64,000 nucleotides of DNA from Thunnus maccoyii (Eukaryota; Chordata; Actinopteri; Scombriformes; Scombridae). Location: assembly GCF_910596095.1 (NCBI RefSeq), contig NC_056544.1, forward strand, positions 8,076,655 to 8,140,654, in the 5' to 3' direction. The notes under the pieces were generated by a model. That model searched no databases, was not told the DNA's origin, and saw nothing but the letters and a program-made list of their open reading frames with translations. The translations under genes were made by a program, and so were the position numbers. How positions within the stretch are numbered: the first letter of the stretch is position 1; the number at the start of each line of letters is the position of its first letter. Shown here in pieces: positions 1 through 11,062 of this stretch.

Positions 1-84
1 CGGGCAGCATTAAGGGTCTGTAATATTTCAATACAAGTAAAGGCATAAAAGAAAAGTCCTAGCAGTTCTCATAGAGCATTGCTT

Positions 85-330
85 TTAGCTTGGCATGCTA
101 AAATGCTCACAATGGCAATGTAAACATGTTGGTGTTTAGCAGATATAATGTTCACCATATTTACTCCCTTGTGTGTTAGCATGCTAAAATTTGCTTATTA
201 GCACTAAAAACAAAGTAGAGCTGTTGGGAATGTCATTAGCTTTGCAGGTATTTGTCATAAACCAAAGTACTGGACAAATTCATATTTTGATCTGATGATG
301 GTGCTGGATTAAAAGTTGGTTTGACTAACA
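85..330 (+). repeat. Interspersed teleost repeat, forward copy
   Basis: Short stretches built on the words GCATGCTAAAAT, GTTTAGCAGATATAATG and TTAGCACTAAAAACAAAGTA, followed by text about cat-aaaccaaagtactggacaaatt. I recognise this as a common non-coding teleost repeat. A reverse-complement copy lies at about 1,310-1,645. No coding capacity is seen and the transposon class is not certain. Confidence 0.55.
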
Positions 331-1309
331 GACCTCCAGTCATGCCGCTAGTGTGGCTAAAAATACATTTCCGCCACAGTATGCTTGACCGAAAACCAAA
401 GAAGAATTTATGGTCCAGTGCAACCATGTCTGCTCCCTACATCTGAAAGATAATAAGATAACCATGTAATGTATTTATCTAGTAATGCATTTATTATATT
501 ATGGATACATTTTTGTCATTATTGTATGGATATATTGACATTAGCACAATGATTGACTGGACTTTCCTCCATTTTGGAAGTGTGCATGCTGCTGATCCAC
601 CACCACCTGTTTGTCTTGGACTGACATATGAACCAGACTCAGAACAGAACAAAGTCAGTTCATTCCCATCTCATCAGAAACATGTTATACTTCTTAAGTT
701 ATTTCCACTGACAGCCTGTCCAGTACACTCACTACATTCCCCAAACTTTCCAGATGTAACAGTTACCCTGTTGTTGACTGACACTGAACAAAATATTTTT
801 CGGGGCACACACAAATCTGATTAGATCAACCAAAATAAAAGCTATTTTTCTGTACTAATTTCTCAATTTAAATCTAAATTAATCCCAGAGGAGGGGATGT
901 GGTAAAAGAGAAGCACACCAGTCTGAAAAAGATCTTTAAACACTGAAACAATTGAGATGCAGCTGCTTTTGCACAAGCAAATCAATATCAGAAGGATGTT
1001 TCTGATACTTTATGTATTCAGCGTATTAAACTCCCTCTAACGGAATGCAGAAAGTGTGCGAACATTTGTTTTGTATTTCTTTAGTCCCACAAGATTGCCA
1101 TCTGTGGGTTTGTCTCAGTCTCTCCCCTCTTCACCCCAACTTGAAACCAGAACAATGCCAGGACAGTACCAACAAATATGTGGAATCCTTGCAAAACAGA
1201 GTAGATACAATGTGGATCACTGAATACATATTCACTTGGAATTTTTAGCCACGGTAGCAACCTGGTCCTTGAGATGTCAATGCCTGCTGTCCGTCTGTCC
1301 ACTATTTTA

Positions 1310-1645
1310 GTCCAGACTGAAATGTCTCCACAACTATTGGATGGATTGCTATGAAATCTTGGTACGAATGTCCCCTTTAGAATTAATTGTAATAACTTTG
1401 GCGCTCCCTTAACTTTTTATTTAGCACCATCATCAAGCCAAAATTTTAATTTGTCCAATGTTGTATGACACCACTCATTGATATGCAATACTTGCAAAAC
1501 TAATGACTTTCCCATCAGCCTCAGCTGTACTTTATGTTTAGTGCTAGTGCTAAATAACAAATATTAGCATGTTACCATGTTACTCTAAAATGGTGAACAC
1601 AGGGAACATTACCTGCTTTACATCAGCATGTTAGCAGGGGAAAAC
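1310..1645 (-). repeat. Interspersed teleost repeat, reverse copy
   Basis: Read on the minus strand this matches the repeat at 85-330. It shares the 'AGTGCTAAATAA / TTAGCATGTTA' words, the 'GGACAAATT' block and the 'CAACTATTGGATGGATTGC' block typical of the longer family member. The two copies are inverted about 1 kb apart. Confidence 0.5.
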
Positions 1646-1696
1646 AAAATAAAAGCTGGCCTTTATTTTACTGTAACATGCCCTAAAGGCCTTTTT

Positions 1697-1748
1697 CTCT
1701 TAACTCAATAAAGCCTCTCAGACTCTTAACTCAATAAAGCCTCTCAGC
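1697..1748. repeat. Two-copy 26-bp direct tandem repeat
   Basis: The unit beginning CTCTTAACTCAATAAAGCCT occurs at 1,697-1,722 and again at 1,723-1,748 with only the last base differing. Each unit contains an AATAAA word. It lies at the edge of the reverse repeat copy and nothing suggests it is expressed. Confidence 0.8.
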
Positions 1749-1906
1749 CTCTGAGTTGAGCCCTGATGTTAGGGGTCCATCATCTGAAATTCAATCATTT
1801 CCAGGTCATTCGGGGCACATTGGTATTGTCCCATTATTTCAAGTTATTTATTCCTTATTGCACGTGTTTTCATTTTGGATTGTAAACCCACTGAGGATAA
1901 TGCTAA

Positions 1907-2312
1907 TTTAAAGCTGCACTGATTAATGGCCTTTAATTAAGAATGGAACAAATGACTATGTTTTAATGTGAAAGGGGTTGTTTATATATTTATGATAAAC
2001 TCACAGAGAATTGTCATCCAACTCTGAAGGTCTCAGCATCTACTGAGGGTACAAGCATCTCTCAGCTCAATGTTTTGGTGTTTATGGCCCACAACTTTAC
2101 TATTTGGTACACTCCCACTGCTCTCATTATGTTGTAAGAGCTAAAAGAAGAGCAAATATAGGACTTGGTGGCCACAAACATGAGCCAAAATTAAGTTTGC
2201 TATATGAACTTCATGCAGTAATAATATGTCAATTTTGTGTTTAAAGCTTGTTTCTGCTGCCCCGAAGTGGCCCAAAAAGTAAATTTTAAGTCAGTTAATG
2301 CAGGTTTAAAGA
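1907..2312. mobile_element. Short inverted-terminal-repeat element (MITE), family A copy 1
   Basis: The left end reads TTTAAAGCTGCACT and the right end TTAATGCAGGTTTAAA, which are imperfect inverted repeats. Interior text (about 'GTGAAAGGG', 'ACTCACAGAGAATT', 'CAATGTTTTGGT', 'TTCTGCTGCC') is shared with a second copy at 37,861-38,370. There is no transposase, so it would be non-autonomous. Confidence 0.65.
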
Positions 2313-2449
2313 CTGATCAGGGTTAGAGGAAAATAATTATTTTGCACAGAGGACACCAACTTATCAAACTTAGACCAAATTAAGTAGTTTAAGTTTACTT
2401 ATGTCACTTTTGGGGTATTTACATAGACTTAGATTCATTTCCTGGACTC

Positions 2450-2511
2450 TTACCCTAACCCTAACCATAACTACTACTTTCCTAACCCTAACTCTTCCCT
2501 AACCTTAACCA
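2450..2511. repeat. Degenerate interstitial telomere-like (CCCTAA) tract
   Basis: Contains CCCTAACCCTAACC followed by further CCTAACCCTAAC and CCCTAACCTTAACC blocks separated by diverged sequence. The hexamer is the vertebrate telomere unit on its C-rich strand. The tract is short and broken. Confidence 0.6.
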
Positions 2512-2592
2512 CAAACCCAAAAATCAGCGTTTTACCAATTAGGGACATGGATTTTGTCCCCAATTGCACAAACCGTCCCCAGTTAACTGGTC

Positions 2593-3215
2593 TTAAAGAG
2601 GACCTATTATGCTCATTTCCAGCTCTAAATATTTATTTTTGTACTCCATTAGAGTAGCTTTGCATGATTCACAGTTAAAAAAAACTCCTTATTTATCTTA
2701 TACTGGCCCTTTATGCAGTTCAGCCTCCGTCTCTTAACAGGCAGTTTTAGCTCCTGTCTCTATAAGACCCTCCTCCCGGGAGAAATAATACAAGCAGAAA
2801 CAGCCACAGTGATAATGATGTTTGATAAAGAGCTGCAGCACACCTCCAACAGGTAAACTGCTTATTTTACTTTGCAGTGCTGTGTAATGGAGTCATGGCT
2901 CTGTGACTACCCCCAAAACAATGGAAAAATGCCATAATGTTAGCGGAGCAGTGAACTTGCGTGCTGTGTGTGGAGCAGATGACCATATAAAGAAATCTGT
3001 CACAAACTGACGTTGGCTCGGGCTGAAAATAGAAAAAAACATTGGAAACTGGCGTTCAAAGCAGTCCGAAGCCGTAGCTTTTTGCTCACAGGGATTACTT
3101 CTACATATGTTTACCTCATTATTTGACACATCAGCCACTTTTAACATGAACATCCGACATTGTGACATTATATATATGTCTGAAAGTTAGGGAAAGCATA
3201 ATAGGTCCCCTTTAA
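2593..3215. mobile_element. TTAA-flanked MITE (piggyBac-like), about 620 bp
   Basis: The left terminus TTAAAGAGGACCTATTATGC and the right terminus GCATAATAGGTCCCCTTTAA are inverted repeats with one mismatch, and TTAA stands at both outer edges as expected for a TTAA target duplication. The 'GGACCTATTATGC' terminus is one I recognise from very common teleost elements. The interior has no transposase reading frame, so this is a non-autonomous copy. Confidence 0.8.
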
Positions 3216-4929
3216 GTCTGGTGTGTGTCCCTGAAAGTGATTTAAGTCACACGTACACACACAAGCACACACTCAAACACACGAATGGGGGATTCCCTCT
3301 TAACCTAATAACAGAAATAAGCCTTAATTTGGCTTGAGCAGCCCACTTAAATATTAACATATCACACGTAGCGTGCATGGCAGATTGATCTTTGTGTCTC
3401 TACCATGAAAGAACAAGCCCTCAAGCTCTTTCACAACCACACTGGCCCTTCTGTATGAGCAGAGGTCAAACGACTATGCTTACTGAGGACATAATTGTGT
3501 GACTTTAATTGGTACTGTGACCTCATTGGAAAACAGTTTCAATAAATCCAAATTGCTGTCTGAGTTTGCGTATGTGTTTCTGTGTGTCTGAATGTACAGT
3601 TTCTTAGAGCCGCTCAGTCCTCTTTTGTCTTGCCGATCACCATTTGCAAAAGCAGGAAAATATCAATTTATAATGCTGCCCATTAATCAGCACAAATCTG
3701 ATCTCTTCTTCTATTGTCACATGATCGGTAACGTCTTTTAGTTTCACATGACATGACACATGACATGAGTTTCCTGCCACACTGCCACAGTTTGAGTCAG
3801 ACTGCACCTGTGGAGCAGAGTGTGCGTTTTAGCAGAGAGAGAGAGGAAGAGAGATGTGGTAGGCCTCTTACCTCTGACAGTCTGCAGCAACAGTGGTGCG
3901 ATTGTTCCCTCAGCAGATTACTGTGTGATATGGAGCCTCATGCCTTCAGAAGACATGTGACTCTTATTTGGCTGAGATAGGAGAGGAGTTATACTGTGTC
4001 TATCGCTCTTTTTCCTTCAGTGTGTACACTATGTATGTGTGTGTATTATTATTGATCTGTGAACCCCTACAGTGCCTGAACTACTTGTCTAATTAGCTAC
4101 AGTGAGGTGAGCTCATGGCATGGTTGAACCTGGGAAGCCACTCTAAAAATTTCTTCTTCAAGACAATTGGGAAAAGCGGCACAAATATACTCCTATTTTA
4201 GCAGTAAGACTGAGAATTCTGCATAAAATGTTTCTTGAGAATATACTCTCAACTTGTGTTCGAGAAGCGGCAGGCAGGTGGCTGCTTATCCACACAGAGG
4301 GGGTGAGTCTGCACAGTAGTTGCAAGTTTTTTTCTTTAATCTCACAGATGACATGGAGCTCAGAGACATTCAGAGAGAAATTCTTAAATACGCCAAGTAC
4401 AGAATTTGACTCTCTCTGCAGATATTAAGATTGTACAAGCAATAACACACAGACATCAGCATAAAGTTTGTTAGTAATGTCGCTCCACTGATTTATTCGG
4501 GTTTTCCCTTTAATTTCTTACCCGTCTGTATGTTTTATATACGGTGTTTGTGTCCCATCTAGACAAAACAAGATAAAGAATTGTCACTGCAGTTGCACCT
4601 TTTTGTCAAAACTGTTTCGTGAGAGTAACAAAACAACTCTCCTCCTTTGACAACACAATCTTAACTCATTGTGCACTTAATAGCTTCTTCCAGAGCTTTT
4701 AACTTTCTCTGTGTGGATGGAGTTTGCTTAGTTGTCATGGAAATGGATTTATCCTAAAAGTGCTATTGTAAGAAAGAAATCTATCACCGTGACAAGTTAG
4801 CAAACTCCATCCTTTGATGAGGACATTGTGAAAACTAAGTAAGTGGCCCTTGAGTTGGGATTGTTTTGTCAGACTATTTCCAAGGTCAAGAGTTCACTTT
4901 TATACTTAAATGTTTTTAAAAAAAAGAGT
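3216..4929. other. Intergenic, nothing recognised
   Basis: AT-rich sequence with short CA-rich patches near 3,250. The open frames at 3,753-3,980 and 4,228-4,428 have no family resemblance and no splice context. I see no gene, RNA or clear repeat family. Confidence 0.5.
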
Positions 4930-5290
4930 CAAAATTAAAGCCACAGAAGCTGAGATATCCTGACTTTTATACCCCAGTATGAGTCAAGTTCCAAAAACAG
5001 ATCCTACATTTCCCATAATGCAACCAACAACCACTCTTCATTAGACCAAGTAAACCTCCTCATCTCTTAAATTCCAAACCCCCAGTTGTAACGCAGGCTT
5101 TAGGTGATAGATACAGTATGTAGCCTTCAAGCCAAAGCTGAAATAACATCACTATGACATCATCAGGGTTGTCTTGTCAGACTTGACAAAACTCCTCTTG
5201 AGCCTTAAGACAGATACAACTGTCTTCAGCTGAGTAGAACTCTTCATGACAAATGAACTGACCGTCATGAGTGAAATTGGTGGACTTTTC
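4930..5290. mobile_element. Degenerate MITE, family B copy 1
   Basis: Shares ordered blocks with copies at 12,139-12,457 and 31,958-32,272: 'GAGATATC', 'GATCCTACATTTCCCATAATGCAA', 'TTCATTAGACC', 'GCTGAGTA..CTC.TCATGA' and a closing 'GGTGGACTTTT'. Here the terminal inverted repeat is worn down. It is non-coding. Confidence 0.6.
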
Positions 5291-5349
5291 TCTATACCTT
5301 ATCATCTTGAGAGATTTAGAGATTAATATAACTATATGGCTGCTCTTTC

Positions 5350-5452
5350 AACCAGTGAATCACTGGGTATCTTGCCCAAGGACACTTTGACATATGGACT
5401 GGAGGAGTCTGGGATTGAACCACCAATCTTCTGACTAATGGACAACCTTTTT
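5350..5452 (-). mobile_element. tRNA-derived SINE fragment
   Basis: On the plus strand it reads CTTGCCCAAGGACACTTTGA, then GGGATTGAACCACCAATCTT and TAATGGACAACC. The complement of GGGATTGAACC is GGTTCAATCCC, which fits a tRNA-type box B of an RNA polymerase III promoter, so the element points to the minus strand. The 'cttgcccaaggacac' text is typical of abundant teleost SINE-like repeats. No box A or tail is clear. Confidence 0.65.
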
Positions 5453-6249
5453 GCTTTTTGCAACAACTTTGCTTTTACGGGTTACTATTACCATCTGCTT
5501 GGGAGTCAGGCTCTGCTTTCAGTTTAGCTTTTTACTAACCAATTACCAAAGTACCTTAACCATCACAGCAGGAACATTTTATAAGCTTATTGCCCTCTTT
5601 AAAGGATAATCACTGTTGTTTTCAAGTGTTTTTCAGATTTGGACTGAGTAAATATTGCACTGGCTAATATGCATCTGGCATCACAATTAAAATAAAAACA
5701 TTCTTTCCACTTTTAAATGGTTCCTAGACTGCTCTCGAGTCAAATAATGTCCTAACCCTTTGTCTCACAGCCCATTTGTGTCTTGAGTCTTTGGCACAGC
5801 AGCTGACAACCACTGTCTTAGAGGCTTCATATGGATGCTAATTGGAGTGCAGCAGAGAATCAGGACATGTGTTGCATCCTCTCCTCTCTCCTACCGATCT
5901 CTTCTCTTCTTGTCATCTTCTATTCTCTTTCTTCAGGAGCTCATCTCTGCTTCCACGTCTGCTGAGTTCCAGTAAAGTTTTTCTCCATATCTCCCTGTTG
6001 ACTCCAGCTAACATCTCATTCCATCAGCTCATCTTTATCCCCTCTCCCCCACCTCAGTCTTTCACCTCTCTTTCCCACCTCCTCCAACTTTATCCTCCAT
6101 CCCTCTCTCTCTTTTTTTAATAAGATAGGTGAGAGCCAGAGATAAACAGGAGTGGAGAACAGCAGCTTCAGACCATAGTGTATATATGGGAGGGCTCCGG
6201 TGTCATTGAGCAATCCTGCTAACGCCACCAACACACATCAGAGGCCCCT

Positions 6250-6292
<43 letters not shown>

Positions 6293-6867
6293 TGTGTGGA
6301 TTGTGCATGCTGTGCCGGCATGCTGCGCCTGCTGTGCCTGAGGGCAGGGAATTTTAAATCAGGCGTCCAAGGAAACTGATACGGCTGAATATTTGAATAT
6401 TTATTCCTTATCAGAAGCTGGGATATTAATGAGGGAGCTGTGACTGAGCGGGTTACTGAGAGTGAGACAGAGTCTGGTGGTCGGGGACAGGCAGATGGTG
6501 TGTTTACTCCTCTGTTTTCATGTCTTAGGAGGAAGAAAGCACATGAGCTCTGCCTAGTGTTTATCCTCTGGAATTACATAAGATCGAACACATCTAACAA
6601 GGACGTGGTGATGTTATGATGGCAGTATTCCCTGCTCTTCTGTAGTTAAGTCATTTTTTTAACACCGTTTTTATTTGTTGTCTACAAAAATTTTGAGTGC
6701 AACCTGAGAATAATGAAGTGAAAATCTCCAGAAGATTCCTAAAACATTTTTTTGAAAGTTTTTTGTAGATGAAAACACCATAAAATACAATGAAGTCACT
6801 ATAAAGTCTCTACTAAGCACCACAGACACACTATAAACTATGAGCATGACTATTAGTGATACCACAA
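5453..6867. other. Intergenic with pyrimidine-rich tract and (TG)n
   Basis: A C/T-rich tract covers about 5,878-6,116 and gives misleading Ser/Leu/Phe open frames. A (TG)n microsatellite of about 50 bp lies at 6,249-6,298. No gene is recognised. Confidence 0.6.
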
Positions 6868-7036
6868 GGAATAGTTTGACATTTTGGGGAAAACACTTAC
6901 TTGCTTTCTCGCTGAGAGTTAGAGGAGAATATTGATACCACTCTCAAAACGAGAGTGGTAACAATCTTCTCCTCTAACTCTCTCTCGAAGAAAGCAAATA
7001 AGCGCTTTTCACAAAATGTGGAGTTATTCCTTTGAA
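6868..7036. mobile_element. Near-palindromic MITE copy, long hairpin
   Basis: The left arm starts AAGGAATAGTTTGACATTTT and the right arm ends CACAAAATGTGGAGTTATTCC. The centre GATACCACTCTC / GAGAGTGGTA pairs across a short AAAAC loop, and AGTTAGAGGAGA pairs with TCTCCTCTAACT. The whole unit is essentially one inverted repeat. Its outer ends match those of the larger element at 7,549-7,995, so this looks like a foldback derivative of the same family. Confidence 0.75.
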
Positions 7037-7548
7037 AGAACCATAAAGCACTAAAAGGTCACTTGACCTCCATGCAGATGTCACAGGGACATTAAAGCGT
7101 CTTCATCAGTGACACAACTTAACTTTCCCTGACTCTTGGAGTCAAAGAGTCAAAGAAGCCAACATGTGGAACAAATCTCCCCTCGCTTTATCTCCTTTAA
7201 CATTCACTCTCTTGGCCTGTTCCTGTCATATTGGAACAATGGAGCAGCATTACCAGCGGCTCATCCTTGTGATCCTGTCTCCCTGGGGTCCGAGTCCCCT
7301 TCCAGTGGTGTGTAAATGTAGGTCGACTGCGCTGCGATTTAGCGGGCCCGTTGTTTGTTTGGATGAGGAGTTTTAGTCGAGATGAATCGTTGACTCACGG
7401 CACTTGAGTATGTTTACTGGTGTGACAAGAACTGGAGGCACCTTTCTCAAACTGTCTCTTGTTAATGATGATCGACAGCCGGCAGTGCAAAAGTGCTGCA
7501 GCACAACAGCAGGGACTCGTAGTGTGTCTGTGGTTTCTCAACAGGGAC

Positions 7549-7995
7549 TTAAAGGAATAGTTTGACATTTTGGGAAATACGCTCATTTGTTTCCTTGCCG
7601 AGAGTTAGATGAGATACAATATGTGTACTGTATCTGAAGCTGGAGCCAGCAGCTGCTTAGCTTAGTTTAGCACAAAGACTGAAAAAAGAGGGAAACTGCT
7701 AACAAAATCCGCCAACTAGCACCTTTAAAGTTCACTAATATACATTAGTATATCATTTCTTCAATCTGTACAAAAACTGAAATGTAAAAATGTTAATTTT
7801 CAAGGGGTTATGTGCTTGACTGTTTGTTGGGAGCAGGGAGCAGTGCCAGGAAACCAGCGGAGACTCTGTAAAACAGGAAATTGTCAGCAGAGTAAAACAG
7901 CAAAGTGTTTACAGTCTTTGTGCTACGCTAAGCTAACTGGCTTCAGACTCTTGAAAAGAAAGCAAACTTATCAAAATGTCACACTGTTCCTTTAA
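7549..7995. mobile_element. TTAA-flanked MITE, family C, full-length copy
   Basis: Left end TTAAAGGAATAGTTTGACAT; right end ATGTCACACTGTTCCTTTAA. These are inverted repeats with two mismatches and TTAA at both edges. The interior carries 'GCTAAGCTAACTGGCTTCAGACTC', a signature of a very widespread teleost family. The open frame at 7,810-7,995 lies inside it and is not a gene. Partial relatives lie at 25,971-26,075 and 40,640-40,775. Confidence 0.8.
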
Positions 7996-10214
7996 TAGTG
8001 ATCTCACCATACTTCATTTTTATCATCCCCTAGACATTGCTGTAATATTCCTTAATATTCCCGCAGGGGTTTGCTGTTACGTCTCTTTCTGAAATTTACA
8101 ATCAAATTTCCTCTACTGTTTTGCAGAGAAAAAAAGAGTTCCTAAATGATCATTTGACATGCAGGATCTATTGCCTCAACTTGTTTGAAATCCTTCACAA
8201 TCCTGTTCACAGGCCAGACAAACTGTAGCCGAACAATTCATCAAAATATTTACTACAGGCACAATTTCAAATTGCAGAAGGCTGCACTTTTTTTCTCAGA
8301 GAGAAAGATGTTTCAGACAGCCTCCTAAGCGAGCTATTTTATTTTGATGTTATGCAGAATCCCTGGCCTGTAAACAATGTGTTTTCAGGGGAGGAAATCA
8401 TTCATTTTACTCAAAACTAAGCACTCAGGCATTTTTTGAGCATCTTTCAAAGCTGAGAAAGAAAATCTGTTCTGTTGTATTTCAAACTATATCTCAACTG
8501 CAATATTGAGCAAAAAGAAATGGCAATAGGCCTGTGATTTTTTTTTTCTCTCTGTCAGCACTGTGCAGTCCAGATGCGGCGCAGCCCTTGTTCCAAATGG
8601 ATCAACAGACTACGATAGATTTGTCTCCTTGTCTACATTTCCATCCGTTCGTGCATTTATCCATCCGTGTGTTGCAGCATGCAGCATTTTCATCTGAGAA
8701 ACGACTGAAAGAACAAAAAAGGAGGAGAGAAAGGGCAGGGTGTTTGGAGCAGAGCGGAGCCTTATCCCTCTGACACAAAAGCTCGCTCTGATCCCTGGAA
8801 CACAATAGAGCCAGCCCTCCTGCACCCTTGGGCCAGGCAGCAAATAATACCCATAATGCAGCATGGCTGTGACTGCCGGAATCCCTCGTGGCTATACTTG
8901 TCCAGCTTGTAGAAGACTGTGCCAGGGATGTGATGCCAGGCGGGCTATAATGCCAACTTATACAGTGAATGCCAACTCCTGGCAGAAGCCACACATTATT
9001 CTTATTCCCTCTTTCAACTGGCCTTATGGGCAGTGTGGGATGTTTTTGTGCCTTAATTTGACATAAATGTCAGCTGGTTTTGCCTGCCCGGTATGTATGT
9101 ATATACTGTACACAAGTTTAACCCAGCAAATAAACCAGGAACAACAGAGAGACCCTCGTCTCTTCCATCACACGCTGTGGCATTGTTATTTAATGCAGCC
9201 GGCTTGTCACACCAACAGCATGGCAGTGCAACTTATGGTGGTTTAGATGAAGCAGATACAAGTTTTCACACAAGTAATAAGTCTCATGGTAATGCTCCCT
9301 AAATAAAAGAACAAGGCGCACAGAGAGACTGAAGTTCAACGTTTCCCATTGCACTCCCTTGAGCTCCCATCATCTCCTCAAAACAGCTCTGATGAGTGAA
9401 AACTGGGAATTTACCCACAGAAACAAGAAGAAAAATTACATCTTAGACTCTCCCTGAATAATTCATGAGTCACTGTTTGTGAGATGCTGCACGAACATGT
9501 GTGTTTGAAAGAAATCGGGCAATCCCTCTGAAACAACATGACTGTGCTAGATTTGTGGCCTCAAAGTTGAGGTCTGGGAATTTAAGAAGACTCATAAACA
9601 GCTATTTGGAGTCAACTGGGTCACATTCTGGAGGATGAGTGCAGCTACACAGCGCCACACTGTGGCGACCGCAAAGAAAAACACCGACACAGCATAGGTT
9701 TCTCTCTTTTATTTCAATTATACAGAACTAGAGCAGCATTTACATCAACATCAAAAAGTATGACAAAATGACATCGGCTTACACTTTGGCAGCAAAAGCA
9801 GCTCACACATAACAGCCAGCGATATATTCATTGTTAACAATGAAAGCATAGCTCACAGAAAGCATACTGCGTGCAAATACAGTACATGAAAATATACCTG
9901 GAGTTAACTGTGGATCATGTGCAGTGGTTTTAGTGCCTTCAGGCAATAAACATCATCAAATGACACACCTCAGACACCCTAATCTGTCCTGGTGGTCTAA
10001 ACTTAAAAAGGGTAAGGGGGTTGAGATGAACATAATATGTGGGCTTACATAATGTTTCATAATGCAAGTTTCAGTTTTTACAGTGACGTGTTCATTAACA
10101 CAGGAACCCATGAACCCAGGGAGCACAGCATCAACCCCAACTTCCTGAGGATATGTTAACCGTCTGCACTTGCTGGCATGAGGAACAACTAGTCTCGCCA
10201 CATATGAGCATGTG

Positions 10215-10250
<36 letters not shown>

Positions 10251-11062
10251 CTTGTCGCAGCACCCATTGGCTGTTTATACAACTGTTATTTATCACAGTA
10301 CACCGTAATGTATTCTTGGCTCTAACTCAGCAAATGAAGACTCTTAGAATAAATAATAATTTCACCTTTACACACACCCATCGCTCAATTTAGAAATATA
10401 TATATATAAAAAAAAAAACCCCACCAGATCTTCATCCATGTCTGTTGACTCATGCACACAAACATTTTTCATCTTTTTCAAAAGGGAATGATCACTGCGA
10501 TTGTCAGCTGCTATCTGACTCAGGCATCGACAGCCTGTACCACAAACTAAGGCACTCAGTTTGGAGGCCACTTCAAGTGTAGAAGACTGAAAACCCTCAT
10601 GTGTTTTTTTTAACTCATGACTTTAAAGCCATTTCAAAGCAGCTTCTGATTGGGAAAAGATAATTTATGAACAATTAATGGAGTCAGAGTGTTCCACATC
10701 CTAGATTACCAGTCATTAAATTAATAAATCAGGTGACATGAATCCATGGAGTCAATATGAAATTTAAGTGAATGCTTAAGCTTAATGTAGCAGTTGGATG
10801 AGCTAAAACAGATATGAATGTTTGTTTGAGTGTTTAAGTTGCTTCCACACTTGCCACAGGCTTTAGGAGATGTGTAGCCCCAACAGGAATCAGGCAAATT
10901 CTCATGCCGCCCTGAACATGGGTCAACATCAAACTCCCATTGACCATTCACTGGCTCCATTAAGGTTCCATCCCAATCAAGCCATTCCCCGATTTTTGGT
11001 CCTCTCTGCTCGTCTCAGAGCATGTGCACATACTCGTCTCTTCTTCGCTCTCATCCTGCCGA
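7996..11062. other. Intergenic, probably including the slc25a30 3' UTR
   Basis: No coding exon is seen. Part of this stretch nearest 11,062 should be the 3' untranslated region of the minus-strand carrier gene, but no polyadenylation site can be fixed with confidence: minus-strand AATAAA-like words (TTTATT on the plus strand) occur near 9,709 and 10,288. A (TG)n run lies at 10,216-10,246. The segment 8,860-9,060 is of balanced composition without repeat signatures. Confidence 0.5.

Noticed and set aside
4731..4744. X-box-like GTTGTCATGGAAAT
   Set aside because: The right half-site lacks the final AAC, so it falls short of the consensus.
8602..8994. 130-residue minus-strand frame
   Set aside because: No recognisable domain, start context or splice sites, and an overlapping frame of similar length runs on the opposite strand.
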